Part shown: positions 8,784 to 16,401 of the stretch, piece by piece
How the letters are laid out: each line of letters opens with the position of its first letter
How positions within the stretch are numbered: the first letter of the stretch is position 1
Origin: a virus
Strand: one strand, 5' to 3'
IMG/VR virus record: IMGVR_UViG_3300048918_000169
Span: 1-31,273 of that record
DNA: 31,273 nt
Made by a program: the position numbers and the translations under genes
The notes under the pieces: model-generated
Seen by the model: the letters and a program-made list of their open reading frames with translations, nothing else
Databases searched by the model: none
Told to the model about the DNA's origin: nothing

Positions 8784-9802
8784 CCGACACCATCGCCGCC
8801 CGCTTCCTCATTCGCCGCGGTACGAAGGCGGAGCTTGCCGCTATCAACGAAGTGCCGTTGCTGGGTGAGTTTGTCTACGAGACAGATCAGGGTTTGTCGG
8901 ATGGCAGCTACAAAATCAAGATCGGCGATGGCGTCACGCATTACAACAGCCTTCCATACATAGCTATCGGAACCTCAGGGCTGCCGATGACTGCTAAAGG
9001 AGACCTTGTCGGTTACGACGGTACATCGGTTATTCGTATTCCGAATGCAAGCGCCGACAATATGGTGCTGACGTCGAAGGCTAGTTCAACAGGTGGAATG
9101 GATTGGGAGACGCCAAGTGGCGGAGGTGGTGGCGGCAACATCACCGCTGACTCGCATCCCGCAACGGCTTCTGCCGCCGATGATGAGTTTGAGTTCGGCA
9201 CAGGCATGGATACGACCGGAGCGCGACGCTCCGGCGCAACAGCCTGGTCGAACTTCAACACTGTCACTGGCTCATGGACGGTCAATAGGGGGTCACTTTG
9301 CTTCAAGCCATTTATCACGACTGTCGCAAATTTCAACGGTTACACGCAGTCGGTCTCGGGTTCGACGTGGGAATACACTGCCAAGATGGAGGGCGCGAAC
9401 CTCAACGCCAATTGCAACCTCGGTATCTTCGTCGGTACGGCAAGCGGTACGGCCGGAAAGTTCATCATGCTGGGCATGAATCAATCCGTGTCCCTACAGA
9501 AATGGAATAGCGCTACTAGCTTTAACAGCGCGCCATTCACCGGAACCATACCCAACCAGGTCGCTGCTACCGGCGTTGGCACCAATACCATTCCGTTCTA
9601 CTTTCGTATCAAATATGACGGGACGAACCTCATTTTCTCGTTTAGCTTGACTGGCATCGAAGGCAGTTATATCCCGGTGCTCACGGAGACGCCCGCAACT
9701 TTCCTTGGAACACCAGCCATCATTGGAATCGGCGGCCAGCAGTCGGCCACAGTTGCGACGGCGCCGATCCTCATCTGTGATTGGTTCCGAAAGACCGCAT
9801 GA
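8780..9802 (+). CDS. Receptor-binding tail fibre protein
   Basis: The 340-residue protein begins with a short N-terminal module of the major tropism determinant type (RFLIRRGTKAELAAINEVPL, then YETDQGLSDG and IGDGVTHYNSLPY), which attaches fibres to the tail tip. A Gly-rich linker (SGGGGGGN, about 113-120) follows. The C-terminal half is a predicted concanavalin-like lectin fold starting DDEFEFGTGMDTTGARRSGA and ending in DWFRKTA, a common ending of phage fibre domains. It probably recognises surface sugar. The DNA is less GC-biased here than in neighbours, as often seen in exchangeable fibre tips. No diversity-generating variable repeat is seen. The stop abuts the convergent polymerase stop. 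Confidence 0.85.
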   Translation: MTDTIAARFLIRRGTKAELAAINEVPLLGEFVYETDQGLSDGSYKIKIGDGVTHYNSLPYIAIGTSGLPMTAKGDLVGYDGTSVIRIPNASADNMVLTSKASSTGGMDWETPSGGGGGGNITADSHPATASAADDEFEFGTGMDTTGARRSGATAWSNFNTVTGSWTVNRGSLCFKPFITTVANFNGYTQSVSGSTWEYTAKMEGANLNANCNLGIFVGTASGTAGKFIMLGMNQSVSLQKWNSATSFNSAPFTGTIPNQVAATGVGTNTIPFYFRIKYDGTNLIFSFSLTGIEGSYIPVLTETPATFLGTPAIIGIGGQQSATVATAPILICDWFRKTA

Positions 9803-12313
9803 TCACTTCCGGTACCGCTTGCCGCGCCAGCCACCACTCGCACGGATCGGCCACGGTTTACCGTCCGGCGTGCGCGCCCAGGGCGGCATGATCGCCATGA
9901 TCGCCTCGTACTGCTCCACGCTGCCGAAGCCCTCGCGCACCTCGCTGCAATTCTCATCGTAGACGTGCTGGACGATTGGGTAGCCTGCCGCCTCGAGTAG
10001 CACCTGGCCGTGGCGCAGGATGCGATTGGCGAGGAACTGGCAGGCGTTCTCTTGCAGCTTGCCGGCGTAGGTGAACATGCGAATCCAGCCGAACGGGCCG
10101 GACTTCGGATTCGTGTTGTAGCCCTCGAAGCTGATCGACAGCCCGCGCCACGGCTTGTCGCTCTGCGTGAGGCGTGGACGGTGGTACGGGATGTTCGTGC
10201 CGTCCGGGCCGACCATGTAGAGCACGTCTTCGTGGCAGATGAAATGCAGCGGCGACAGCTGGCCGTCCAGGCGCACCACATCGAAGCGCTTGCCTGGGTT
10301 CTGGATCGCCGCCACGGCCATACCTTCCAGACCGTAGTAGAACGCCTCGCCTTCGCGCCGGCCGCCGAAGATCGGGTGCTTGCCCAGCTTTCCGCGAGGC
10401 ACGCTTTGGCCACCCCCGTGGAAGACAATCTCCGGCGACGCATCGCGCCACGCGAGGATCAGATCCTTGGCTTCCTTGTCGCTGCCCTCGAAGCCCATGG
10501 CGCGCAGCGCACCGATCCAGCCGAGGTATCCCAGCGCCAGCTCCGTCACCTTGCCCTTCTGGCGCAACGGGTGCTTCTGGCCGCCGTGCTTGTCCGGGTA
10601 CTCGAGGATCTCCGCCTCGGGGATTTTGAAGGTCTTCGCCGCCGAGGCCTCGTAGATCTTGCCCTTGCCGCGGAACACTTCCATGCGCCACTCGACGCCG
10701 CTAATCGCCGCATTGACCACGGCTTCGATCGCCGAATAGTCGGAGCAGATCAGGTCGTGGCCCTCGGCGGCGTTGAACAGGCCGCGGAGCACGCCGGAGA
10801 CGGCCGCCATGGCGTTCCCCCAGCAGGCCTCGACGTACTCCAGGGATCGGCTCGCGATCGCTTCCAGCGCGCACTCAGCGGCTTCCGCGTGCCACTCCGT
10901 GACGAAGGGCTTCGGGCCGTGCGGCGCGCCGCAACACGTCATCTGGCCACGCGGGAGGAATTGCTTACAACCGTCCTTCACGGCGCAGCGGAACGCCGGC
11001 TGGCCGCCGCACGCCACGCACCAGCCGATCGCCTTCGGGAACCAGCGATGGCACGAGTCGCACTTGTGCACGTCCGGGCCGGAGTTCGGCAGGTTGGTGG
11101 ACTGCGGGCCGTCACCGGTCGGCCTGCCGGTGCGTGCGCCATGGAACACAAAGAGGTCGTGGATGCGATCGGCCTGGCTGAGCCGGTTGCGCATGGCGAA
11201 CACTTTCTTGACGCTGGCGCTGCCCACTTCGGCGCGGATCTCGAGGATGCGCTTGGCCAAGGGCAGGTTGGTGATCGCAAAGACGGCTTCGTAACGCAAG
11301 CCTGGGTCGTCGGGCATCTCCGTGAAGTGACCCTCCCCGCGCGACCACGCCTTGAACGCCGTATCGGCCTTCTCCGCATCGTCGATTCGCTTCAGCCATC
11401 CGCTGACCGCCTCGTCATCGAGCGAATCGGTATACAGCTTCAGACCGCCGAGGAAACCCACGGTCTTCTGCACCTCGCTCGCCTTCTGCACGATACCGCC
11501 CGTGATGCGTGCCAGCTCCGCGTTGTAGCGCTCGTGCGCCTGCTCGATGATAGCGATGCAGTTCTCAACGCCGGCACGGTCGACGTGGATGCCGCGGCGA
11601 TTGATCGCGAAGTCGACCAGCCAATATTGGCGCTCGATCGGCGAGAGATCCGGCACGCGCGCCGACACTTCGGCTTCCGCTTCAATGTCGCGCTCGTTGT
11701 ACGCGTAGTAACGCTCGGCGTCTTCCGGGTCATCGCTCGGCAGGATGCGCAAGCGCGGGTCGGCCTTGGTCGGGTTGCGCGGCATGGAAAACTTATCCAT
11801 GAGCCGTTTGCCGTCCTTGTCTTTTTTCGCCGAGATATTCAGCACATCGCCGACCATCTCGAGCGACGGCGGCAACGCCCAGGCGCGGCACTTTGCCTGC
11901 GAGCAATAGAACTGCTCCGGCCGCATCGGCGGGAAGCCGTATTTCTTCGTCAGCACGCCTGAGTGAATCCACGCCTCGAACGGCGCGTTGTGCGCCTCGA
12001 GTTCGCCGCCGTTTTGGATATGCGCAACGAGATCCGCCGGCAGCGGCATGCCTGGGCGCCATCGTCGACGACCGAGGCCATCCTTGAGATCGTAGGCGAG
12101 GCAGATCAGCTCGGCGGTATGATGTTCGGCGTAGAGCGCTGCGCCGACCACGAACAAACCTTTCTTGCCTTGCGACGCATTCGGCAGGCACGTCCATTTG
12201 TTCGACGCGATGTCCCAGACATAGCCGGCTTCGCTATAGGTTTCGAAATCCCAATCGGGGCGAACGGTGCTGGTGCGCAAACCTGCGCGGAAGATCGTGC
12301 CGGCGAGGGGCAT
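9803..12313 (-). CDS. Family A DNA polymerase with 3'-5' exonuclease
   Basis: The 836-residue phage replicative polymerase shows an exonuclease domain (DFE at 22-24, HNAPFEAW near 108, YxxxD at 205-209) and a polymerase domain: TGRPTGDGPQSTNLP near 395-409, motif A DYSAIE at 525-530, motif B R584...K588...Y596, motif C YDE at 785-787 instead of the usual HDE. Between the TGR segment and motif A is a Cys-rich insert (Cys 418, 421, 432, 435, 443, 449, 460, 461) that looks like one or two zinc ribbons. The ATG at 12313 overlaps the previous TAA; a 26-codon extension upstream would run into that gene and is less likely. It is the last gene of the leftward operon. Confidence 0.93.
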   Translation of the reverse strand: MPLAGTIFRAGLRTSTVRPDWDFETYSEAGYVWDIASNKWTCLPNASQGKKGLFVVGAALYAEHHTAELICLAYDLKDGLGRRRWRPGMPLPADLVAHIQNGGELEAHNAPFEAWIHSGVLTKKYGFPPMRPEQFYCSQAKCRAWALPPSLEMVGDVLNISAKKDKDGKRLMDKFSMPRNPTKADPRLRILPSDDPEDAERYYAYNERDIEAEAEVSARVPDLSPIERQYWLVDFAINRRGIHVDRAGVENCIAIIEQAHERYNAELARITGGIVQKASEVQKTVGFLGGLKLYTDSLDDEAVSGWLKRIDDAEKADTAFKAWSRGEGHFTEMPDDPGLRYEAVFAITNLPLAKRILEIRAEVGSASVKKVFAMRNRLSQADRIHDLFVFHGARTGRPTGDGPQSTNLPNSGPDVHKCDSCHRWFPKAIGWCVACGGQPAFRCAVKDGCKQFLPRGQMTCCGAPHGPKPFVTEWHAEAAECALEAIASRSLEYVEACWGNAMAAVSGVLRGLFNAAEGHDLICSDYSAIEAVVNAAISGVEWRMEVFRGKGKIYEASAAKTFKIPEAEILEYPDKHGGQKHPLRQKGKVTELALGYLGWIGALRAMGFEGSDKEAKDLILAWRDASPEIVFHGGGQSVPRGKLGKHPIFGGRREGEAFYYGLEGMAVAAIQNPGKRFDVVRLDGQLSPLHFICHEDVLYMVGPDGTNIPYHRPRLTQSDKPWRGLSISFEGYNTNPKSGPFGWIRMFTYAGKLQENACQFLANRILRHGQVLLEAAGYPIVQHVYDENCSEVREGFGSVEQYEAIMAIMPPWARTPDGKPWPIRASGGWRGKRYRK

Positions 12314-12540
12314 TAGTGAGTCTCGCCCATGAACTGCGCAAGGCTGACAAACTTGTCGTCTGACGTGACGAGCAATTGTTCGAGCTTCCATTCCACCGGA
12401 ATATCGTTCTCGACTTTCTGCGCAGTGAAGGCAAGCGACAGATGAAAGTCCGGTAGTAGGGGCAATTTCGTTTCGTCGATCTCGGCGTAGCCAATAACGC
12501 TACGCTCATCGAAAGCGTCGGTGAGAATAGGAACGCGCAT
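12313..12540 (-). CDS. Small unknown protein in polymerase operon
   Basis: This 75-residue protein (MRVPILTDAFDERSVIGYAE...) is not recognised. It is acidic, with alternating hydrophobic strands and no Cys or membrane segment. Its stop overlaps the polymerase start by one base (TAATG) and its own ATG overlaps the stop of the preceding 28-residue ORF, so it is probably translationally coupled to both. A role in replication is suggested only by position. Confidence 0.75.
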   Translation of the reverse strand: MRVPILTDAFDERSVIGYAEIDETKLPLLPDFHLSLAFTAQKVENDIPVEWKLEQLLVTSDDKFVSLAQFMGETH

Positions 12541-12626
12541 CACTGCATCTCCAATCGGGTAACGAGGTAAACAATGGCCACGCAGACCGCGACCAGCAAG
12601 AGCACCATGAGCGCATAGCGACGCAC
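12540..12626 (-). CDS. 28-residue single-pass membrane peptide
   Basis: A GTG codon overlaps the TAG stop of the SLOG gene and opens a 28-codon frame whose product has one clear hydrophobic helix (ALMVLLLVAVCVAIVYLV) and ends LEMQ. Its TGA overlaps the ATG of the next gene. An internal ATG would give 22 residues. The tight overlaps on both sides argue that it is a real micro-gene rather than a gap, but there is no family match and the function is unknown. Confidence 0.6.
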   Translation of the reverse strand: MRRYALMVLLLVAVCVAIVYLVTRLEMQ

Positions 12627-12982
12627 TACGGATGCTCCAAGTCGGTGCGATACACAAAGACCGTCAAGCCGTGGCGACGCGCGCAGTCGATCATGTGGCG
12701 CGTGCCAGGCGACGAGCCATCCCACACGGCGATCAGCGCCTCGGCGTAGCGCGCCATCTCGAGGTTGCGCTGTGGCCCGGCGCTGCGACCGAAACGGTTC
12801 CAGTCGGCCGCGAAAATGCGGCACGGCAGCTGCGCAGTGCGCGCGTATTGCTCGCCGAGCTTGTCGGCTCCGTTAGCGTGGCCAGAGACGACCTCTGTGA
12901 TCGCAATGCCGCTCTGCGTAACGGCGTGCATCACGTCGCTGAAGTGACGACAGCTGCGTGAGCCGGCGATGATCGTTTTCAC
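12626..12982 (-). CDS. SLOG-family protein (DUF2493, YspA/YpsA-related)
   Basis: The 118-residue protein has the Rossmann-like SLOG signature: IIAGSRSC at the start, VVSGHANGADKLGEQYA in the middle, and GPQRNLEMARYAEALIAVWDG...GTRHMIDCARRHG. DUF2493/SLOG proteins are thought to bind nucleotides or nucleotide-derived signals, and some family members belong to conflict systems. Phages often carry stand-alone copies of unknown role. The start is GTG, overlapping the previous TGA (GTGA). It sits in the leftward operon four genes upstream of the DNA polymerase. Confidence 0.88.
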   Translation of the reverse strand: MKTIIAGSRSCRHFSDVMHAVTQSGIAITEVVSGHANGADKLGEQYARTAQLPCRIFAADWNRFGRSAGPQRNLEMARYAEALIAVWDGSSPGTRHMIDCARRHGLTVFVYRTDLEHP

Positions 12983-13128
12983 TTGTCGCAGTCCTCAACG
13001 TAAACGAGCCACATCGCGGAAGAAAGGACCATGCCCGGTATGACGCTATCGAGCTTCACGGTGACGACTGTCCACGTGCAGAACAGCAGCGTCCATTTGA
13101 TCGCGCGCCGAGCCTGCTTAAGCGTCAT
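12979..13128 (-). CDS. Small membrane protein, unknown
   Basis: This 49-residue protein has a basic N-terminus (MTLKQARRAIK) followed by two hydrophobic stretches (about 12-23 and 28-44), suggesting a small inner-membrane hairpin. The start at 13128 lies inside the end of the previous gene and the stop overlaps the GTG of the SLOG gene. No family is recognised. Confidence 0.65.
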   Translation of the reverse strand: MTLKQARRAIKWTLLFCTWTVVTVKLDSVIPGMVLSSAMWLVYVEDCDK

Positions 13129-13276
13129 TGGAGGCGCGCTCGACAGGCTTGCCGGGAACGAATGCGCCGTCCTGCCACATCGCGCACAACAGGGCGAAAA
13201 TGATAAAGCACGGCACGGCAAACAGCCCTTCGCACACGGCGCAGATATAGGCGAGTAGGAGCCAGACGTATTTCAT
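13118..13276 (-). CDS. Small membrane protein, unknown
   Basis: The 52-residue product MKYVWLLLAYICAVCEGLFA... is hydrophobic over residues 4-34, with three cysteines, and ends with a polar tail (GKPVERASNDA). It looks like a one- or two-pass membrane peptide. The ATG overlaps the stop of the upstream gene (ATGA) and its end overlaps the start of the next. Unknown function; the run of adjacent small membrane genes could be early host-takeover or superinfection functions, which is speculation. Confidence 0.65.
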   Translation of the reverse strand: MKYVWLLLAYICAVCEGLFAVPCFIIFALLCAMWQDGAFVPGKPVERASNDA

Positions 13277-13539
13277 CCTCGATCCCCGAATTCTATGAGC
13301 ATGTAGAAACCGAAGCCCCAACGTCGAGGAAGCAATCGACCGGGACGCCATTTGATAAACCTAGGGTCATTTCGGAAAACATAGAACGCGCTATGCAATC
13401 GCAGATAAGCGCGAAACGTTTTCCAGTTAGACCACACGTGCCACGGCGCGAAATGGATCGGCACAAACCATCGTTCGACACCTTTGGTATCGACATAGCG
13501 CCGAGTCAGCCCGAGCCAAACGAGGAAGCGGAGTAGCAT
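13273..13539 (-). CDS. Unknown 88-residue basic, aromatic-rich protein
   Basis: The product begins MLLRFLVWLGLTRRYVD and is rich in Trp, Phe and Arg (FAPWHVWSNWKTFRAYLRLH). It is not recognised. The ATG is preceded by a good ribosome site (GAGGTG, about 10 nt upstream), as expected for the first gene after the terminator at 13551-13588. It opens the distal part of the leftward operon that ends with the polymerase. Confidence 0.65.
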   Translation of the reverse strand: MLLRFLVWLGLTRRYVDTKGVERWFVPIHFAPWHVWSNWKTFRAYLRLHSAFYVFRNDPRFIKWRPGRLLPRRWGFGFYMLIEFGDRG

Positions 13540-13550
13540 TGCACACCTCA

Positions 13551-13588
13551 GAAAAAGAGCCCCGGCGAGCTGAGACGCGAACCGGGGC
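13551..13588 (-). terminator. Rho-independent terminator inside the leftward operon
   Basis: On the minus strand GCCCCGG (13588-13582) pairs with CCGGGGC (13565-13559) around a 16-nt loop, and TCTTTTTC follows. It lies between the predicted ssDNA-binding protein gene and the seven distal genes including the polymerase. It probably makes SSB the abundant product and limits the polymerase. Confidence 0.8.
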
Positions 13589-13613
13589 GAAAGTCCACGA
13601 GGGACGGGGTGAA

Positions 13614-14546
13614 TCAGTTAATATGGCCCGCCGCGCGCAGCTGCTCGTCGCTCCAGCCCGCATCCTTGAACGCCTGATAGCTGACGCCACCAGCGGAAGG
13701 ATTCATCTGCGGACCAGCGGCAGGAGCCGGCGGAGCAGCAACAGGCGGAGGCGGCGGAGTCACAGCGCCCGCGTTGAGGATCGCTGCGTGCGGCTGTACG
13801 GCGGTCGGAGTCGGCGTCGCGACGGGCGGAGTGGCGACCGGCGGGGCAGCGACCGGCGGGGCAGGCGTGGCCACACCGGGAGCACCAGCAACGCCAGGCG
13901 CAGCGGTCATGCCGACCGGCGCAGCGGACGCACCAGCGGGCAGCGGATCGGAGCCGAAGCCGACCGACTTCAGATCCACGCCGAGCTGGATCTCCGGGCC
14001 GTAGCCAGAGAAGGCCACGATCTTGTGATTGATGTAGAGGCCCGGATTGCCCGTCGACTTATTCGAGTCGATATCGCCGAACACCTGTACGAAGTAGCCG
14101 GCCTTGATCGCGACGATTTCTTCCTCGCTGAGGAAACGCTCGCCCTTGGCGTCGCACACCTTCGGACGCGTCGAGCCGCTGAACCACACGACCCAATGAC
14201 CGGGGTAACCTTCGGCATCGCACGGCTTGTTGCCCTTCCTGTTCGGTTCGGTGCTATCACCATCCGTGATCTTCCACGAGAAATCCTTGTTCTGCGCGAC
14301 GGCGCCCCATGTCGTATTGCCGAAGTTCCAGATCGTCTGGCCCCAGCCCGGCTCGTTGCCCCAATGCGCCTGGGTCTTCGGGAACGCGATGCCGAAGCCA
14401 AACTCGACGCGCGGCTGGCCGATCTTGTCGCCGGACTTGTAGACCAGCGGCTTGCCCTCGTAATCCGTGGTTTTTTCCTGCGAGATGCTACCTCCGACGA
14501 TACGTCCTACCGGGAAACGGATTTCCGGTCGCTGCATTGCGTTCAT
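13614..14546 (-). CDS. Predicted phage ssDNA-binding protein (DUF2815-like)
   Basis: The 310-residue protein has a folded N-terminal part of about 200 residues (EIRFPVGRIVGGSI, GYPGHWVVWFSGSTRPKV, GYFVQVFGDIDSN, INHKIVAFSGYGPEI) that resembles OB-fold ssDNA-binding proteins found beside DUF2800 nucleases and phage polymerases. A Pro/Ala/Val-rich disordered linker (about 205-285) leads to a C-terminal helix with GWSDEQLRAAGHIN. The linker-plus-tip layout is typical of SSBs that recruit partners, though the usual acidic DDDIPF tip is absent. The ATG overlaps the TGA of the nuclease gene. A promoter with an operator lies upstream, inside the nuclease gene. Confidence 0.75.
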   Translation of the reverse strand: MNAMQRPEIRFPVGRIVGGSISQEKTTDYEGKPLVYKSGDKIGQPRVEFGFGIAFPKTQAHWGNEPGWGQTIWNFGNTTWGAVAQNKDFSWKITDGDSTEPNRKGNKPCDAEGYPGHWVVWFSGSTRPKVCDAKGERFLSEEEIVAIKAGYFVQVFGDIDSNKSTGNPGLYINHKIVAFSGYGPEIQLGVDLKSVGFGSDPLPAGASAAPVGMTAAPGVAGAPGVATPAPPVAAPPVATPPVATPTPTAVQPHAAILNAGAVTPPPPPVAAPPAPAAGPQMNPSAGGVSYQAFKDAGWSDEQLRAAGHIN

Positions 14547-15688
14547 GCGAATATCTTCCTCGTTTTGGTGGTGTCGACCGGAACGAGCTTTGCTGATCCG
14601 GGTGGGTATGAAGCGTATTCCACAATGACGGACTCGTCAATCCCTAATTTCTTCGCCTGCGCGGGAGTGAGAACCGCCGGTTCCGTGGACTTGGCCAGAT
14701 CCTTGCCGAGCATCGCGCCGACCGCCAGCACCGTCTCGGCGGGAACGCTCCAGCGGCGATGCGGTCGCGTGTAGTCGATGCCGTAGTCCGCCAGGTGCGC
14801 GCCGGCCTGCAAGCGGTGCAATGCCTGTTGCTCCAAGCCGGTAATGCGCGACTCGAGCATGGCTTGGGCATAGTGCAGCGAGCGCAACTCGCGGGACAGC
14901 GCACGATCGTCTAGATCGACCGGCGTGGCGCGGCCTGACTCGTGGATGGAACGATACGCCGATTTCTGATTCGCCTCGCAGCGTCGACGGCCGACGCAAT
15001 CGCGGCACCATTCGCCGGCACGTCCTTCGCGTTGCGAGCTGAGTGCCCGCGTAGCCGCGCCGGCCAGTTCCGAGATATACGGGTGCAACTTATCGGCGGT
15101 AATCGTCCATGTGCGAATCGGGCCTTCGCTGGTATACGTGCGAGGCTGGACGATGTGCATCGTGATCGTGACGCGATGCCACTCGAGCGGTGGAATGCCT
15201 GATGCGTCGAGCACGCCGATGACGTAGAGCAGGAGTTGCCAGTTTTCGAATACCTCGACGAAGCGATGGCCGAACTTGTAGTCGAACAGGTGCAGGTGCC
15301 AAGGACCGTTGTCTTCGCCAAGCAAAATACGCGCATCGGGTGTCCCGTAGCATTGCTTATGCACACTCGGCACATGCACAAGCTGTTCGACGAGTAGCCA
15401 CATGCGCGAGCGAGCCGGCAGGGTATCGGTGATGTGCTCGGCGTAGGTCATCGACCCTTCGAGCATTTCATCCGTGACCGTCACGCCGTTATTCATCTGC
15501 GTGCCGACTGGAATTAGCTCGCCCGTCGTGAGCAGCTGAGCGGCGTGCGCATGCGCCGCATTGCCTTCCTTGTCCTCGTCGCCGTCGCGCAAGTCCTGCG
15601 TGATCGACGAGAGATGCGGCGCCAGGCCGCAATTGATCCACTCGTGCGCAGAGCTGGGCGCGAGGAATGCGTGATCGTGGTCGCTCAT
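14543..15688 (-). CDS. DUF2800 PD-(D/E)XK nuclease (Cas4/AddB-like)
   Basis: The 381-residue protein starts with HAFLAPSSAHEWINC, the DUF2800 N-terminal signature. It has EGNAAHAHA near 41-49, D118 in YGTPDARIL, DYK at 136-138 and the QLLLY helix after ENW, which together form the PD-(D/E)XK nuclease core. Cys20 and the cluster Cys228, Cys231 and Cys237 are placed like the four ligands of the Fe-S cluster in Cas4, AddB and Dna2. It probably trims DNA ends in recombination-dependent replication, next to SSB and polymerase. ATG at 15688 overlaps the preceding TGA; a 7-residue longer start exists. Confidence 0.88.
   Translation of the reverse strand: MSDHDHAFLAPSSAHEWINCGLAPHLSSITQDLRDGDEDKEGNAAHAHAAQLLTTGELIPVGTQMNNGVTVTDEMLEGSMTYAEHITDTLPARSRMWLLVEQLVHVPSVHKQCYGTPDARILLGEDNGPWHLHLFDYKFGHRFVEVFENWQLLLYVIGVLDASGIPPLEWHRVTITMHIVQPRTYTSEGPIRTWTITADKLHPYISELAGAATRALSSQREGRAGEWCRDCVGRRRCEANQKSAYRSIHESGRATPVDLDDRALSRELRSLHYAQAMLESRITGLEQQALHRLQAGAHLADYGIDYTRPHRRWSVPAETVLAVGAMLGKDLAKSTEPAVLTPAQAKKLGIDESVIVEYASYPPGSAKLVPVDTTKTRKIFA
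14612..14640 (-). promoter_or_regulatory. Promoter with TGACG-N4-CGTCA operator, for the SSB gene
   Basis: On the minus strand TTGACG (14640-14635), a 17-nt spacer and TACGCT (14617-14612) form a plausible but weak sigma-70 promoter. The exact palindrome TGACG-GACT-CGTCA (14626-14639) overlaps the -35 element. It lies inside the end of the nuclease gene, 66 nt before the SSB start. The -10 fits at 3 of 6 positions, so support comes mainly from the shared layout with the other operator copies. Confidence 0.45.
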
Positions 15689-15846
15689 GCCGGAACCCAC
15701 TCGTAGCAAAAGCGTCCGTTAGCGCACACGATGTTGCCGTGCTGATCGCGACGCAATTGGCGCACCTGCTTCACGCCCCCGCACATGCGGGTCTGCCCAA
15801 TCTTCGGCCGCTTTCGCGGCTTGCTATCGATGACGCGGATTTTCAT
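15685..15846 (-). CDS. Small basic Cys-containing protein
   Basis: This 53-residue product (MKIRVIDSKPRKRPKIGQTR...) is strongly basic at the start and carries Cys22, Cys41 and Cys47 with a closing FCYEWVPA. It may bind metal and nucleic acid, but no family is recognised. ATGA overlaps link it to both neighbours, which supports expression. Confidence 0.65.
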   Translation of the reverse strand: MKIRVIDSKPRKRPKIGQTRMCGGVKQVRQLRRDQHGNIVCANGRFCYEWVPA

Positions 15847-16400
15847 GCCGCGCTCTCCTTTGCCTTCTGCGCCTCGAGGTAATCGAGCAAGTCGATCTGT
15901 GCGGCAATGAGTTGGCCCGCCTTGATGAGATCGGCGCGGGGCGACTCGGGCTTCCATGACAGTATCGACCAGGGGAAATGGCGCGATGGCTCGCACTGGC
16001 GGTATTCGCTTTCATCGCCAAATGGGAAAGCCGTAGCGCTTCCGGCTTGAATGGCGTATGCCGCTGCCGCTTTGGCCAACTCGCCTCGCCGCCTTTGAAG
16101 GGAATACGTTTCTGCATCCTCTTCAACGGTAATGCCTTTCTCAGCGCGTACGCGGTGCGATTCCTCGGCGATCAGCTGCGCGCCCGTCAGTGCCGGCGGC
16201 GCTTCGCCAGGCTTGAGCCGGATCGCAGTCATCGCCGCTTCGACAGCCACGAGGCCTTCGAGCCCGCATTGCGCTGCGGCCTGCAATGCCTCGAGCCGCT
16301 GATCCACAACCTCGTGGTGCGCCGTATCTCGCAGCGCCGGAGCAACCGGCGCCACGAGGGGGAGCAACCACGCGACGATCTGTGCGTGGGAGTGCGCCAT
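15843..16400 (-). CDS. Phage protein of unknown role with conserved C-terminal helix region
   Basis: The 185-residue protein ends with a pattern common in phage replication regions: GELAKAAAAYAI, then FPWSILSWKPESPRADLIKAGQLIAAQIDLLDYLEA. This region is recalled from many short phage proteins of unassigned function and sometimes compared with MazG-like folds. The E-rich metal site of MazG is not evident here, so no enzyme role is claimed. Its ATG lies 1 nt after the stop of the upstream gene and its stop overlaps the ATG of the small Cys protein. Confidence 0.75.
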   Translation of the reverse strand: MAHSHAQIVAWLLPLVAPVAPALRDTAHHEVVDQRLEALQAAAQCGLEGLVAVEAAMTAIRLKPGEAPPALTGAQLIAEESHRVRAEKGITVEEDAETYSLQRRRGELAKAAAAYAIQAGSATAFPFGDESEYRQCEPSRHFPWSILSWKPESPRADLIKAGQLIAAQIDLLDYLEAQKAKESAA

Positions 16401-16401
16401 G

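Noticed and set aside
8780-9802. Mtd-like fibre start as hint of a diversity-generating retroelement
   Set aside because: No reverse transcriptase, no template repeat and no adenine-biased variable repeat is visible; the N-terminal module alone is common in ordinary fibres.
10010-11962. 650-codon open frame antisense to the DNA polymerase
   Set aside because: It is a shadow frame of a GC-rich gene: Arg/Ala/Leu-rich, no domain, while the opposite strand carries all polymerase motifs.
13539-14774. 411-codon rightward frame across the SSB and nuclease genes
   Set aside because: It runs antisense to two well-supported genes and through a terminator, with Arg-rich composition and no ribosome site.
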